From Oikopleura dioica (Eukaryota > Chordata > Appendicularia > Copelata > Oikopleuridae): a DNA stretch of 64,000 nucleotides. Where the stretch lies: positions 2,237,001 to 2,301,000 of the forward strand of contig OU015567.1 of NCBI GenBank assembly GCA_907165135.1. Direction: 5' to 3'. The notes under the pieces are model-generated. The model was not told the DNA's origin. It saw only the letters and a list, made by a program, of their open reading frames with translations, and made no database searches. The position numbers were made by a program, and so were the translations under genes. Below are positions 1 to 10,400 of this stretch, piece after piece (the stretch's first letter is position 1; every line of letters starts with the position of its first letter).

Positions 1-323
1 GACCTCTTATTCATATTTCCGTTTCGGTATTGAGTTCAAAATTATACTGTTAGAAAGCTTGAACACTGAGCTATTTACTCATCTTATTATCAAGGAAGAA
101 AAACCTTCAGATTTTTCGATAATGAGCGCGAGAGAAATCTGGTGCAAAGCGCCATTCCTCTTGAGAAATTTCACGAAACTTCGCAGAGTGGTTCGATTTG
201 TTCATATAAGTGCACATTCCAAAAATTAGGCCAAACAGATTACCAACTTCGAAGTTATTGAGGGCCAAAGTCGCCGTGGTCGGTTTTACCGACCCCGTGT
301 ATTGAGAAGTTAAGGATGTGTAC

Positions 324-949
324 CTCGATATTGCACAATTTCTCGACAGCGAGGGAGAAGCACTGTTCGTTGACCATCATCGAGCAGTAGTCAAGTCGGT
401 CGAAGTAGGGAAGCGCCTGGTTGTAGGTTTTGTATTCGATGAGCTTCTCAGTTCCTCGGTGGAGGAGGCCGATATGAGGGTCGCATCGCATGACGTTTTC
501 GCCGTGGAGCTCGAGGATCAATCGCAACACTCCGTGAGCAGCTGGATGCTGAGGGCTAGAGAACAGAATATAAGATATTTAGAGTTTAAAGGGATCAGTG
601 ATCCCAGATCACTCGAGGCCTCGGGTTAAAAACCATTGTCTGCTCGATTATCTTACCCGAAGTTAAGCTGCATAGTTTCGAGTTTCTTGTATCCGACTGG
701 ATCGTGCGTCTTTCGCTCCGACTGGGCATTTCTCAGTTTGAAAGTGTTGGGTGTGTCGAAGAGATTCATGTTGTTCTTCTTCGACTGAGGATTGTAGACG
801 GCGTCGAAGGTGGGGTCGATTCGCTCGAAGGAGTTGACCTTGAATTTGTCCATTTGGTACTTGCCGGTCAAGCCGCTGGCGCGGTACTCTTGGTTGATCA
901 TGTACCGGAAGGTACGAGACGACCGACCGGGAGCCAATCGACTGAACAT
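324..949 (-). CDS. NDUFS2: NADH dehydrogenase 49-kDa subunit (complex I), 5' part only
   Basis: This is a core subunit of mitochondrial complex I, in the peripheral arm near the quinone site. Exon 1 (949-657) starts with an Arg/Ser-rich presequence-like N-terminus ([14 protein letters not shown]) and ends in LNFG. A 101-bp GT-AG intron follows. Exon 2 (555-324) continues as PQHPAAHG and contains the family signature [16 protein letters not shown] followed by [10 protein letters not shown]. It ends after VEKLCNIE at a GT donor (323-322). The family protein is about 460 residues and only about 175 are present. The rest must lie past the left edge, because no further exon is visible in bases 1-320. 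Identification is firm from the conserved blocks; the start is the first in-frame ATG. Confidence 0.93.
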
Positions 950-963
950 TTTCTAAATAAATA

Positions 964-1499
964 AAAAATGAGGATAATTCTCATTATTAATTCTCAATGA
1001 GCACGACATAATCAGACGTTAACCATCTATTTTAAATCCAACAGCACTGTGAATCATTTGTAATTATATTATCATTTTTTAGTATCCAAGATATTCCTTT
1101 GACGAAGACCGAGACAAAGGGCTAAATAGTTGGGATTCTCATTTGATATTTTCTCGAAGGACGAATTCTAGCGCAGTTTTCTTTTCTCTTCCATTTTTTT
1201 CCTCAGAATGACTCATCTTTGGTGCGCTCGGCCAATCGGCGCCGCGAAAAAAATTACCAAAGGGAAGCGCAAGTTCGAGAGAAATCCATTTTTGGCGAAG
1301 AAGGGAAAAAGGAAATTTTCAAAATAATATGAAGTGTTCAATCTTCATGGATTGATATATTTATCACAAAAATAATTAGGGCCAGAAAATTGGTCTAACC
1401 TCTAGAAATACCCGTTTCTCTTGGCGAAAACTTTCATAAGAGAAGATTTCCGAATGAATTTAGTTTATGAAAATTGTTAAAGAACGATAGGCAGTCAAA
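964..1499. other. Intergenic, NDUFS2 to PPIL1 (divergent)
   Basis: About 535 bp lies between two divergently transcribed genes, so it probably holds both promoters. It is AT-rich with a GC-richer patch around 1200-1300. I see no convincing ORF, RNA gene or repeat. Confidence 0.5.
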
Positions 1500-2207
1500 A
1501 TGAGCGGAATTCCTGGAAAAAGCTGGCAGCCACCGTTCGTCCATTTAGAAACATCCATGGGTCCCGTAAGAACCCCAATTTTCCACCCAAACTAGCTCTC
1601 ATTTCAGGTGGTACTGGAGCTGTACTGGAACCACGCGCCAGACACATGTCGTAACTTTGCGGAACTGGCAAGAAGAGGCTACTACAACAACTTGATCTTC
1701 CACAGAATCATCGCCGACTTCATGATTCAAGGAGGCGATCCAACTGGAACTGGCCGCGGCGGAGCCTCTATTTATGGGTAAAAAAAAGTGTTGTGGCAAA
1801 GTGTAAAAAAATTGTTCAGAAAAACATTTGCAGATGAAATTTCAAAGGAGCTGAAACACACTGGCGCTGGAATTTTATCGATGGCGAATTCGGGAAAGAA
1901 TACTAATGGCTCGCAGGTTTGAAATTTCGAGCTTCGTTGTCGTCAAATGGATTTATTTAGTTTTTTTATAACTTTGGCTCCGACTCAGTGGCTCGACGGA
2001 AAACACACGATTTTCGGACGAGTGGCGAAAGGGATGAAAGTCGTGGCGAATATGGGAATGGTGAAGACAAATGCCAGGGATATTCCAAAAGATAAAGTTT
2101 CCGTAAGACCTCTTTTTCCCGATTTCCCTTGAAAATGATGGTAATTTTAGATACGGCAGGCGTTCCCGATGGATACAGAAGGAAGACCAGTTCAACATGT
2201 CATTTGA
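1500..2207 (+). CDS. PPIL1: Peptidyl-prolyl cis-trans isomerase-like 1 (spliceosomal cyclophilin)
   Basis: PPIL1 is a small cyclophilin that joins the spliceosome via SKIP/SNW1. Five exons can be followed: 1500-1565, 1608-1777, 1820-1916, 1961-2102 and 2151-2207, with introns of 42-48 bp. The protein reads [44 protein letters not shown], then [20 protein letters not shown] with the catalytic Arg, and later [16 protein letters not shown], which together match PPIL1 rather than other cyclophilins. The exon 3/4 junction is one base out of frame. It needs either a GG-AG intron, turning the usual GSQ into GSH, or one T too many in the seven-T run at 1961-1967. All other junctions are canonical. 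Length, about 165 residues, is normal. Confidence 0.93.
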
Positions 2208-2345
2208 AAAATCGAAAAGAAAAACTGCCAGAAAATCACATGTTACAGTAACGACTGTTAGGTTAAATTCTCCTTTATCACTGCTGAATACACTCAATTT
2301 GTTCCGAAGAGCTACAAACGATCGCGTTTTATTAACAGTTTAGAT

Positions 2346-4089
2346 TCATTTTGAACCCTTTTTCTCTCTGATAAAAACTTCATCTTTTGAATCAAACGAA
2401 ACAAGATCTTCTTCTGTCTCTGGCTGCTCAGATGCTCCGAAATTTTGATTCTTTCCACTTCCAAGCCCTAGAAAAGTGTATCCGCCAACGAGAGAGACTG
2501 CTGCTGAAATAAAGAAAGCATTCTTCCACCCGTCAGCAGCGCTTTTTGACCCCTTCAAAATCTGTTCCACCAAAAGGGGAACGGCTTTTTTCGATTGAAA
2601 AGAAGAGGAAGAACGGTTGAATTATTCAAAGAGATTTTCAATCGGTTCCGAAACCAGCGCAATTGCCAACTGTATTGACGAGTCCTTGAACAATGCCAGA
2701 GTAATCGGGCGCCAAATCCATCGAGTTCGGCTCCAATGCTAGAAATGACCCTAAATTCATAATTTTTCAATTAAAAATGGCGAATCTTCGAACCGATTCC
2801 GACAGAAAAAGCCATCAAAAGAGCGAAAGCAATGTTCAGCTCAAACATACAAGCAGTCCTTGTCAGTAGCACAAGGCACAGAGCAATCCCCATTGATGAT
2901 GTTGTCGATATAGCTTTTCTAGAGAAAGTCGGGGATTTCTTCTTTGCAAGATGATCGCTTATGAAGCCGAAAAATCCGGAAGCGATGAGGGAAAGCGCCA
3001 AAGTCGTGCCAATTATTCCGATTGTGAAAACATCCAGGCCGTAAGAAACTGAGAGAAACTAACAAAAAATTAGCGCGAAAGCAATTCTAGCACCTTTCTA
3101 CCTCTGGAAACTTCGCTAGAATCAAAAAAATGGTCCACTGAACGCATAATTGACCAATAACCAGCGCCCAAAAAGGTATTGACTCGAGAATTTCTCCCCA
3201 AGGAACTTTCTTTGCAGTTTTTCTATCGCAAGATGCATTTCGTTTTGTGATTATGTAATCTGTTTCTTCTTTGGAACAGCGTTTGTCTTGTTCTGGAGTT
3301 GGAAAAACGAAGAATTGCCAGATTCCCGCCCAGATGAGGCACATCAAACCGGACAAATAAAAAACCCTGAAACATTAATAACATATTAAAATCAACGTTG
3401 ACTTACAGTTGCCAACTGTATCTGCTCAGCAGTCCTCCGAAAAACTGAGCAGAAACGATGCCAACAGGGCAGCCAATAATCTGAAGGGATACCATTCTAC
3501 CGATTTCACTCGATGGCGCCCACCCCGACAAGCTTTCTCTGGTAACTGGTATGGCTGGGCCTGAGAGGGCTCCAGCAACGATTCTTGAGATGATGGCCAA
3601 TGTTACGCTTGTTTTCAGAATCACTGGAAAACCAAGTGTCTATGACAAAAATGCTCAATATTCTTGTTTCGCAAGAACTTACCAATATTCCAGAGAAAAG
3701 GGTTGAAATCAAAAGCACTTTTTTAAAACCAATTCTCGTCGCCAACCATGGCCCGGCTAGTTGCGTCAAAACATAGCCAATATTGAAAGCAGATACAAGC
3801 AAGCTCTTTTCATCCTCAGACATTTCTATCACATCTTTTTCGTCTTGAAAAACCGTTGAATTTGTCAAAACAGCTGTCGAGTTTCCACTACTATCACTTT
3901 CTTCAACACAAATCGCCGACTCTTCCGACGAAGATGCAGTTTTCTTCGGAACCTAAGAGGACGCCATAAATGAGCGGTAAAGAAAGCTCTTACAATGACT
4001 AAAATCGCAATAAACATCGAATTCATCATAAAATAAGAACAAGCCAGGCACCAACTTCCCATAAGTGTCACAAAATATCTCCTTTTCAT
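2346..4089 (-). CDS. SLC17-family (sialin/vesicular glutamate/NaPi type) transporter
   Basis: This is a major-facilitator anion transporter. Exons read leftwards from ATG 4089: MKRRYFVTLMGSWCLACSYF (TM1), an acidic Ser-rich extracellular loop, then SEDEKSLLVSAFNIGYVLTQ, FKKVLLIS, WAPSSEIGRMVSLQ, SRYSWQLVFYLSGLMCLIWA, and later SMDLAPDYSGIVQGLVNTVG, which correspond to SLC17 signature regions. The last exon carries a final TM helix and an acidic tail to the stop at 2346. The usual NxS/T-rich loop between TM1 and TM2 is shortened. At least three junctions (near 3683/3623, 2785/2725 and 2645/2597) do not fit GT-AG. They need GA-AG, GG-AG or a one-base slide. The exact member (sialin-like or phosphate-transporter-like) cannot be set from sequence alone. 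Confidence 0.8.
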
Positions 4090-4716
4090 TTTGGACGAAT
4101 ACTGATAAACTAAAAATAAAACTAAACGATGGTTCTTTCTCTTTACCCAAACGTATATTTCTGAGAAAATGTATCTAGAGATAACTTATTTGAGAAAAAA
4201 AATCTCACACCCACTTTTGATTTTGTCGTAAACAAACCCGGATCATCAAATTTAAACCCATCAAATTATTGGTTTTATAAAAAATTGTATATTTTATTGA
4301 AGGAAAGCATGAAAATTTGTACAGTAAAGAACTGGAGCAACAGACTTAAAGATTCATCCCAAAGACAACATTCATCGAAGATCGTCGAGATTGAGCTTTT
4401 TCTTATCACGGATCAACCCCATAATTAATGATAAAAGAAAGAGTCCTGAAAGAGGACTTTTGTCGATAGTTTCTCATATTTTGACCCATTCCGATAGTTT
4501 CTCTGGGATTTCAGTAGTCGTGTATCCGGATGAAGAGGAGTAAATTGTTATGGAATCGCTAGAAAATCAGTTGCTGGACTGGATATTTTTCAAAATTGAG
4601 TTACCTAGTTTCAGACTCGGAAGAGACGTCGGTTTTCTCGTGTATGGGGTTTTCAGTTATTAATTCCCTAAAGCTATGAAAATATACAGTGTCGATTTCC
4701 GAGAGTTATTTACGGT
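4090..4716. other. Intergenic / probable 3' UTR of the membrane-protein gene
   Basis: No protein gene is supported here. A TTTATT (reverse AATAAA) near 4290 could be the minus-strand polyadenylation signal of the gene ending at 4717. The stretch 4090-4200 is likely the SLC17 promoter. Confidence 0.4.
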
Positions 4717-6731
4717 TCACCAAATGTTGGTGAGATCGTGGCCCTCGAGGGAGTACCTTGCGCGCACCGGCATGTGCACGGGGATAACTGTTCCCTTTCC
4801 CGCATTCGCTGGTGGTACCCCGTAGATGTCCTCGTCCTGCACGTACAGCGGGTTCTTTCGGCGGTCAAAACAAGTTCTCAGGGTTTTTCTTAGACAAAAA
4901 CTTGGTCAACCGTTCCTTGGAGCCCATTACCTTCGACATTGTTTCGTATGTGTTGGCCATGTCTACTGGACCTAAAGAAAAAGGGATGGTTCTCAATTAC
5001 CCTTTGACTCATTTTACCTTTGCTGAGTGTTCGGATGATTCGATTCTCTGCTGCCGTCATTGGCCTCTGGTAGAGCTCGTCGTTGGTATAGTAGTTTGTA
5101 GGTCTAACATCTTCCTTAGGACGCGTGATATTCGGTTTCACCCCCCGCAAAACCTTACTGTTTATCGTGTGAGTTAAACTTATTCTAGCACTTTTGTGAA
5201 AGATGAAAAATTGTACTTACAGCAATATTTAAATGATAGTCGAGCCAATCGTGTGGATTGTGTTTTTGAGTGAGAATTTGTCGCTAGAATAAAGAAAGGA
5301 GCATTTTGAGAAGGTTTTTTAGTAAAAATTGTAGATATCGCTTATTTGAATTGAGTTGGATTTTCTGAGGCCAACTGGGCGGTCGTACATGCCCTCGTAC
5401 ACTGGTTGAGTATTCACTCTTACTACCTCGCGAGTTCGCTCCCGCCGGAGCTTCATTTTTTTCACCACCATCCAAAGCACGATCTGAATAAATCAATTAA
5501 CAAATTCCATTTGAAGCTCTTTCACCAAAATAACGATGAGGATCAAAAGAACCGCAAGGGTTGAAATCACGATTGTCGCTGCGGATTGCTTCAGTTCTCG
5601 AGTTTCTTCTTCATTCATTGGCTCGATTGTTGTGATTCGATCTTCACCTGGTGGTTTCGTAGAGTGAGCCTAGAATAAATGGTAAACATTTGTAAGAAAA
5701 GTAGAAACATACATTGAGGATGTCGAAAAGATACTTTGGAAGAGTCTTTTGGGTAGTGCTAGGAGGGCGAGTTGGACTGGGCCCCTTTTCGAGCAGTTTA
5801 ATCAGAGCTTCAAGATCCATTATAGTAGTTTTCTCTTTTGTTGTCGTTGGTTTTATGGTGGTTGTTGTTGTCGTTGTTGTGGAAGTGGTTGATGTCGTGG
5901 TCGATGTTGTTGTAGTTGTAGTTGATGTGGTTGTTGATGTCGTAGTTGTGGTTGTTGTGGTGGTGGTTGTTGTCCGCTCAGTTGTAGTTGTTGTCTGCGC
6001 CTCTGAAGTCGTCATTTCCGCCGTTGTCGGAACCGTTGTGGGCACATTCTCGAAACCATTTTTCATCAAGACCGGACAACTATCCCAAGGGCCGAAAGAC
6101 ACCTCTTGATTGACATTTTCTACGTTGCTAAGCGGCGAGCCGACATCGTCAATCCAGAACTTCTCGCCGCGATCACACGAGCAGTTTTCCTCCTTGTTTT
6201 CAATCTTCTCCGCGGCTTCTTGTTCCCGAACAAGTTTGTCGAAAATATTGATGTCGTAGATGTCGCCAGTGAAAGATTTCAGATTATTGTCGTTTGAGCC
6301 AAAGATGATGGCGCTTTCTTTCTTTTCATTTTTGAACCGAAACTTTTGCGTTTCTAGCGTCACGCCGCCGAGGGAGAAGCGAAAGTACCCACTGTCGGAG
6401 AATGAGAAACAGATCAAATTCCAATCAAACGCCTTGATTTTGTCCCTGGCGCTTACGGAGCTTCGTTGCCCGTTAATTTCCAACGCGAATCCCTGTACTG
6501 CGCCTTCGTCTCGGACGATATTGACGATGATCGAATTTTGACCGTCGACGGCGAAGAGGCGCTCATGCTGAGTTTTCCGATCTTTCGGCTTGAACTGCAC
6601 CCAGAAGCAGCCATTGACAGCGGTTGAATTTGAAAGCCCAGAAAGCTGGTGCTGCCAGAAAGTTTTCTGACCATTTTCAGGTCGGAAACGCAAATGAAGA
6701 CTTTGGCAGGAGAAGCATCGTTTTATCCATG

Positions 6732-6987
6732 TATTGGGATCTTAGATTCGTTAGACTCCCTCGTCCCCTAAGGTCACTTGCTTATCTAGATCGAGCTTTG
6801 CTCGGTCGCCGCCGTGTATTTCTCTCCATTCGGTAATTCACGCAGTTCGTGAATTAACCTCTATTTTACTCCAGCTCGAAATACAGACGTCAAAGATAAT
6901 TTACTCGTTTTCTTCACTCGTCCAGATATAGAGAGCAGGCAAACTACGCTAGAAGTGGGAGATTCAGCAGAAGCTAGGATCCCTTCA
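6732..6987 (+). repeat. 5' LTR
   Basis: This 256-bp LTR starts TATTGGG and ends CCCTTCA. It differs from the 3' LTR at one base (AATTTACTCG here, ACTTTACTCG there, near 6898). It is preceded by the target copy CATG. It should contain the element promoter; a TATA box is not obvious. Confidence 0.95.
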
Positions 6988-6988
6988 G

Positions 6989-7002
6989 TGGTATCAGAGT
7001 AG
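6989..7002 (+). promoter_or_regulatory. Primer binding site, initiator-Met tRNA type
   Basis: TGGTATCAGAGT lies one base after the 5' LTR. The same string serves as the primer site for initiator tRNA-Met in many LTR elements; use of that tRNA here is inferred from that resemblance. Confidence 0.7.
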
Positions 7003-7421
7003 TCCCGTTGGAGAAAAGGTAAATTTGCCGCCATCGACAACCGAAGTTTCGCAACTTGGACGCTGATTGGCCGTCAGCGGAGTCGAGGGGAACCGAATCA
7101 CCAACCGCCACCGCGCCGCCACGACCCACGCGCCGAAAGTCGCGCCCACGCAACCACGCACGCACGCCGGGGAAAACCTAAAATACTGAGAAAAACATAA
7201 TTCTTTCGCCACTTTTCACCAAAAATCGAGAGAAGTTTACGAAGAATCGACCCTTGGACCAGACCTTGAAATTTCGACAATCGCTGGACAGAGAAATCGT
7301 CGGGCGTTTGCGCAAAAGGCACCTCAGCTCATCATATTGCGACTTTTAGTCGCAGTATTTTCTGAGGGCCTGAAAGGTAATCCAAGGCCCATAAACCCTT
7401 ACTGCCGATATATTTCGAGCT
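7003..7421 (+). other. Retrotransposon 5' leader
   Basis: About 420 bp of untranslated leader lies between the primer binding site and the gag-pol ATG. A small perfect hairpin (GCGACTTTTAGTCGC) sits near 7338-7352. No other feature is visible. Confidence 0.5.
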
Positions 7422-10400
7422 ATGGCGGCGAACAAATCACTGCTAGAAACCGTCACCGAAATAAGAAGCATAAACGATCGAGTAAACTACCTCGAAGAAC
7501 AAGTGCGAAATGACGAATCACTAAAGCCAAGCCTAGAGCCCTTGATCACAGAAAGCAGAGTAAAATTAGAACAGCTCAGTACAACGCTTCTTACCTGCGA
7601 GCTCGATCAAGGAAAAGACTCTACGAATGCGACAATGAGAGAAGAAGCATGGGTGGCCACTACCTGGTCTCGTCACGTCCAAGACTTGCCGAAGCTGGAC
7701 GCCGCATGCAACACATCTTTCAACACCTTCTTGGGCAGAGCCGACATTTATCACCGCGCCTACGTCCGCGACAGACCTTCACGTGAACAGCCTTTCATCG
7801 CAGCAGTGTACAGCCACTTCGACTTGAACATCGAACGCTCACTTGGAACCGAATTTCTGAATTGTCAAGACTGGAAATCGGCCAAGGCGCTGCTAGAGAA
7901 ATCATTCGCCGCGAAGAGTCACTACTTACTGAAGCTAAGCGAAGTTTTCGACGTCGAATACGACCATTCGAAGCCGTTTGCACACTACACCGCCAACGTC
8001 TTGCAAAAGATGAACGAGGCGAAGCAAGCGACTTTGAACTCTTACCGACAAGAGAAGTCAGCCGACGCCGGGGTCGATGAAATATTTGACATATTCTCGA
8101 CGATGATGCTGTACTTGAATCTTAGGAAAGAAGAACCAGACGTTTTCAACGCAATCCTTCCAAGCCTATCAAAAGTTTACGATATCAACGAACTCTGCCG
8201 TCTCGCCCAATCCACAAGACAGAATCGAGTTGACAGCGCGACCGTCTCCCAGCACTTCAACAGAAATAAGAACAAAAAGAAGAAGAATGCTAAGCGCGCC
8301 AGCAACGATTCTAAGGATGGGAAAGACGATAAACAACCAGAATCCAAGAAGATAAATACGACTAAGAACGTTGAAGATTTCCAACCATTCGACGTTCACT
8401 TTTACACAGTGAAGAAGAAGCGACCAGGAAAGGCTTATTTCGCTTCGGCTACCATCATTACGGGCTCTAAAAGTTTTGACGTATCGATGGAAGTCGACAG
8501 CGGAGCCGAGTCCTCCTGTCTGTCCGCTGCTTACGTTCCCGACGAATTTCTCCAGATGCTGAAGCCCTGTCCCTTCAAGGTCACCGGTTTCAGCCCAAAT
8601 ATTCCCGCCGAGCAGCCGATGGGTATCCTTCCCTGCCGCTTATCATTCAATGGTGGCCCTGCATTCTCCCTGAATCTCACCATTATGCCAGGCAGTAAAT
8701 ACCCAAGTCTACTGGGCCGCGATATACTAGAGAATGCGATGACGGACAGCTTCACAGTCGACAATAAGAATCGTACTCTCTCATTTTGCTACAACGAAGC
8801 CTTCACACAAACTGAGACTCAAGTGGTGAAGCTGGACGGAGTGAAGCGGACCAAAATCAAGAAATACTTGACTACTAGATCAGCGGTCAAGGATAGCGAT
8901 CGATCCCGCACTCAACCGCCACCAAAAGTCCCAAAGCTGGACGCACCTAACAAGAACGCAGCCAGGTGCCCCATTCAGCTAGCGAAGCAAAAACTCGGAA
9001 TTACCCTACCAGCAAACGCCGACCCGGGGCAAAAGAAGGTGGTCGCCGAGCTGTGTTTGGAATTCGACGACAGATTCGGCTGCGACGGTCAAAAAATGGG
9101 TGAATTCCCGTTCGAGATCGAAATCCCGACTGATGGTACGAGTCGAAACATCAGTCAACACCCGATTCCGCAAGCTTTTCATGGTCAGGTCAGCGATCAC
9201 ATCTCCGAACTGCTCGAAACGAAAATAATAGAAGAGATCAAAGACCAGAAAGGGTTTAACAGCCCGGTATTGCCTATTCCTAAGAAATCTGGGGAAATGC
9301 GCTTCTGCATCAACTACAAAAACAGCCTGAACAAATGCCTCTCCGACAAATCCGACCCTTACCATCTCCCAAGCATGGAGGATACGATTGCGAACATTGG
9401 ACCGGGCAATAAGTTTTTCGCCACAGTTGATCTACGAAGTGGATATTGGCAGTGCCCTGTAAAGAAAAGCGACAGGTACAAGACTTCCTTCCAGTGGGGT
9501 GGGAAATCTTACGCCTTCTGCAGACTACCATTCGGTTATCGATGCTCGGGGAATATATTCTCGCGCGTCGTAAACACAATTCTCGACTCAAGCCCCACCA
9601 GGAAAAAGATGCTTTCTTATATCGATGACATAGTGTGTTTTGGGAAGACTTTCAGCTGCTATTACAACACTCTCCGAAACCTATTCATCGCGCTCCGCAA
9701 GTTTAACGCTAAACTCAAGGGCGAAAAGTGCTCTTTCCTACAATCCGAAGCTCACTTTTTGGGCCGAATCATCAACGAAGATGGAATCAAACCGGACCCT
9801 GCGCAAGTCTCCGCTCTTCGTCAGATGAAACCCCCACGCTCCCAAAAGGAGTTAGCTTCATTAATCGGGTCATTGAATTGGATCCGAGGTTTTCTAGAAA
9901 CGAAAATGGGCGAAGCTATTTCATCCGGTTGCTTCTCGAGCAGAATGAAGCCCATAAACGATGTTCGAAATTCGGCGAACGAAACAAATTGTTTCAAGTG
10001 GACCAAAGAAGCGGATTTGGCGCTCAAGGAAATTCAACGACGACTCTCCGAGACTCCAGTCATAAGTTTTCCTAACTTTGACGAGTCTTTTCATCTCTAC
10101 ACAGACGCGAGCCTGTACGCAGCGGGTGGCGTCCTGCTACAAGAGTATGGCGGGAGAGTGCACCTAGTAAGCGCGATTTCCCACACCTTCAACAAAGCTG
10201 AAAGAAAATGGAACACTTCAGAAAAGGAAATGTTTAGCATTGTCTGGTGCTGCGAGCGACTGGAAAAGCTCCTGAAAGGTAGATTCTTTCAGATTCACAC
10301 AGACCACAGATCTTTGATCTTCCTACACAAAAAGAAGTTCAAGAATTCTAAAATAAGCCGATGGCAAAGCCGATTGGAAGAATTCGATTTTCACATTGTC

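Noticed and set aside
5714-6109. Long plus-strand poly-Val ORF
   Set aside because: It is the antisense of the ACN/ACC-type Thr-rich repeat of the minus-strand membrane protein; low complexity, no independent support.
6624-6836. ORF across the 5' junction of the retrotransposon
   Set aside because: It spans host exon and LTR; a junction artefact.
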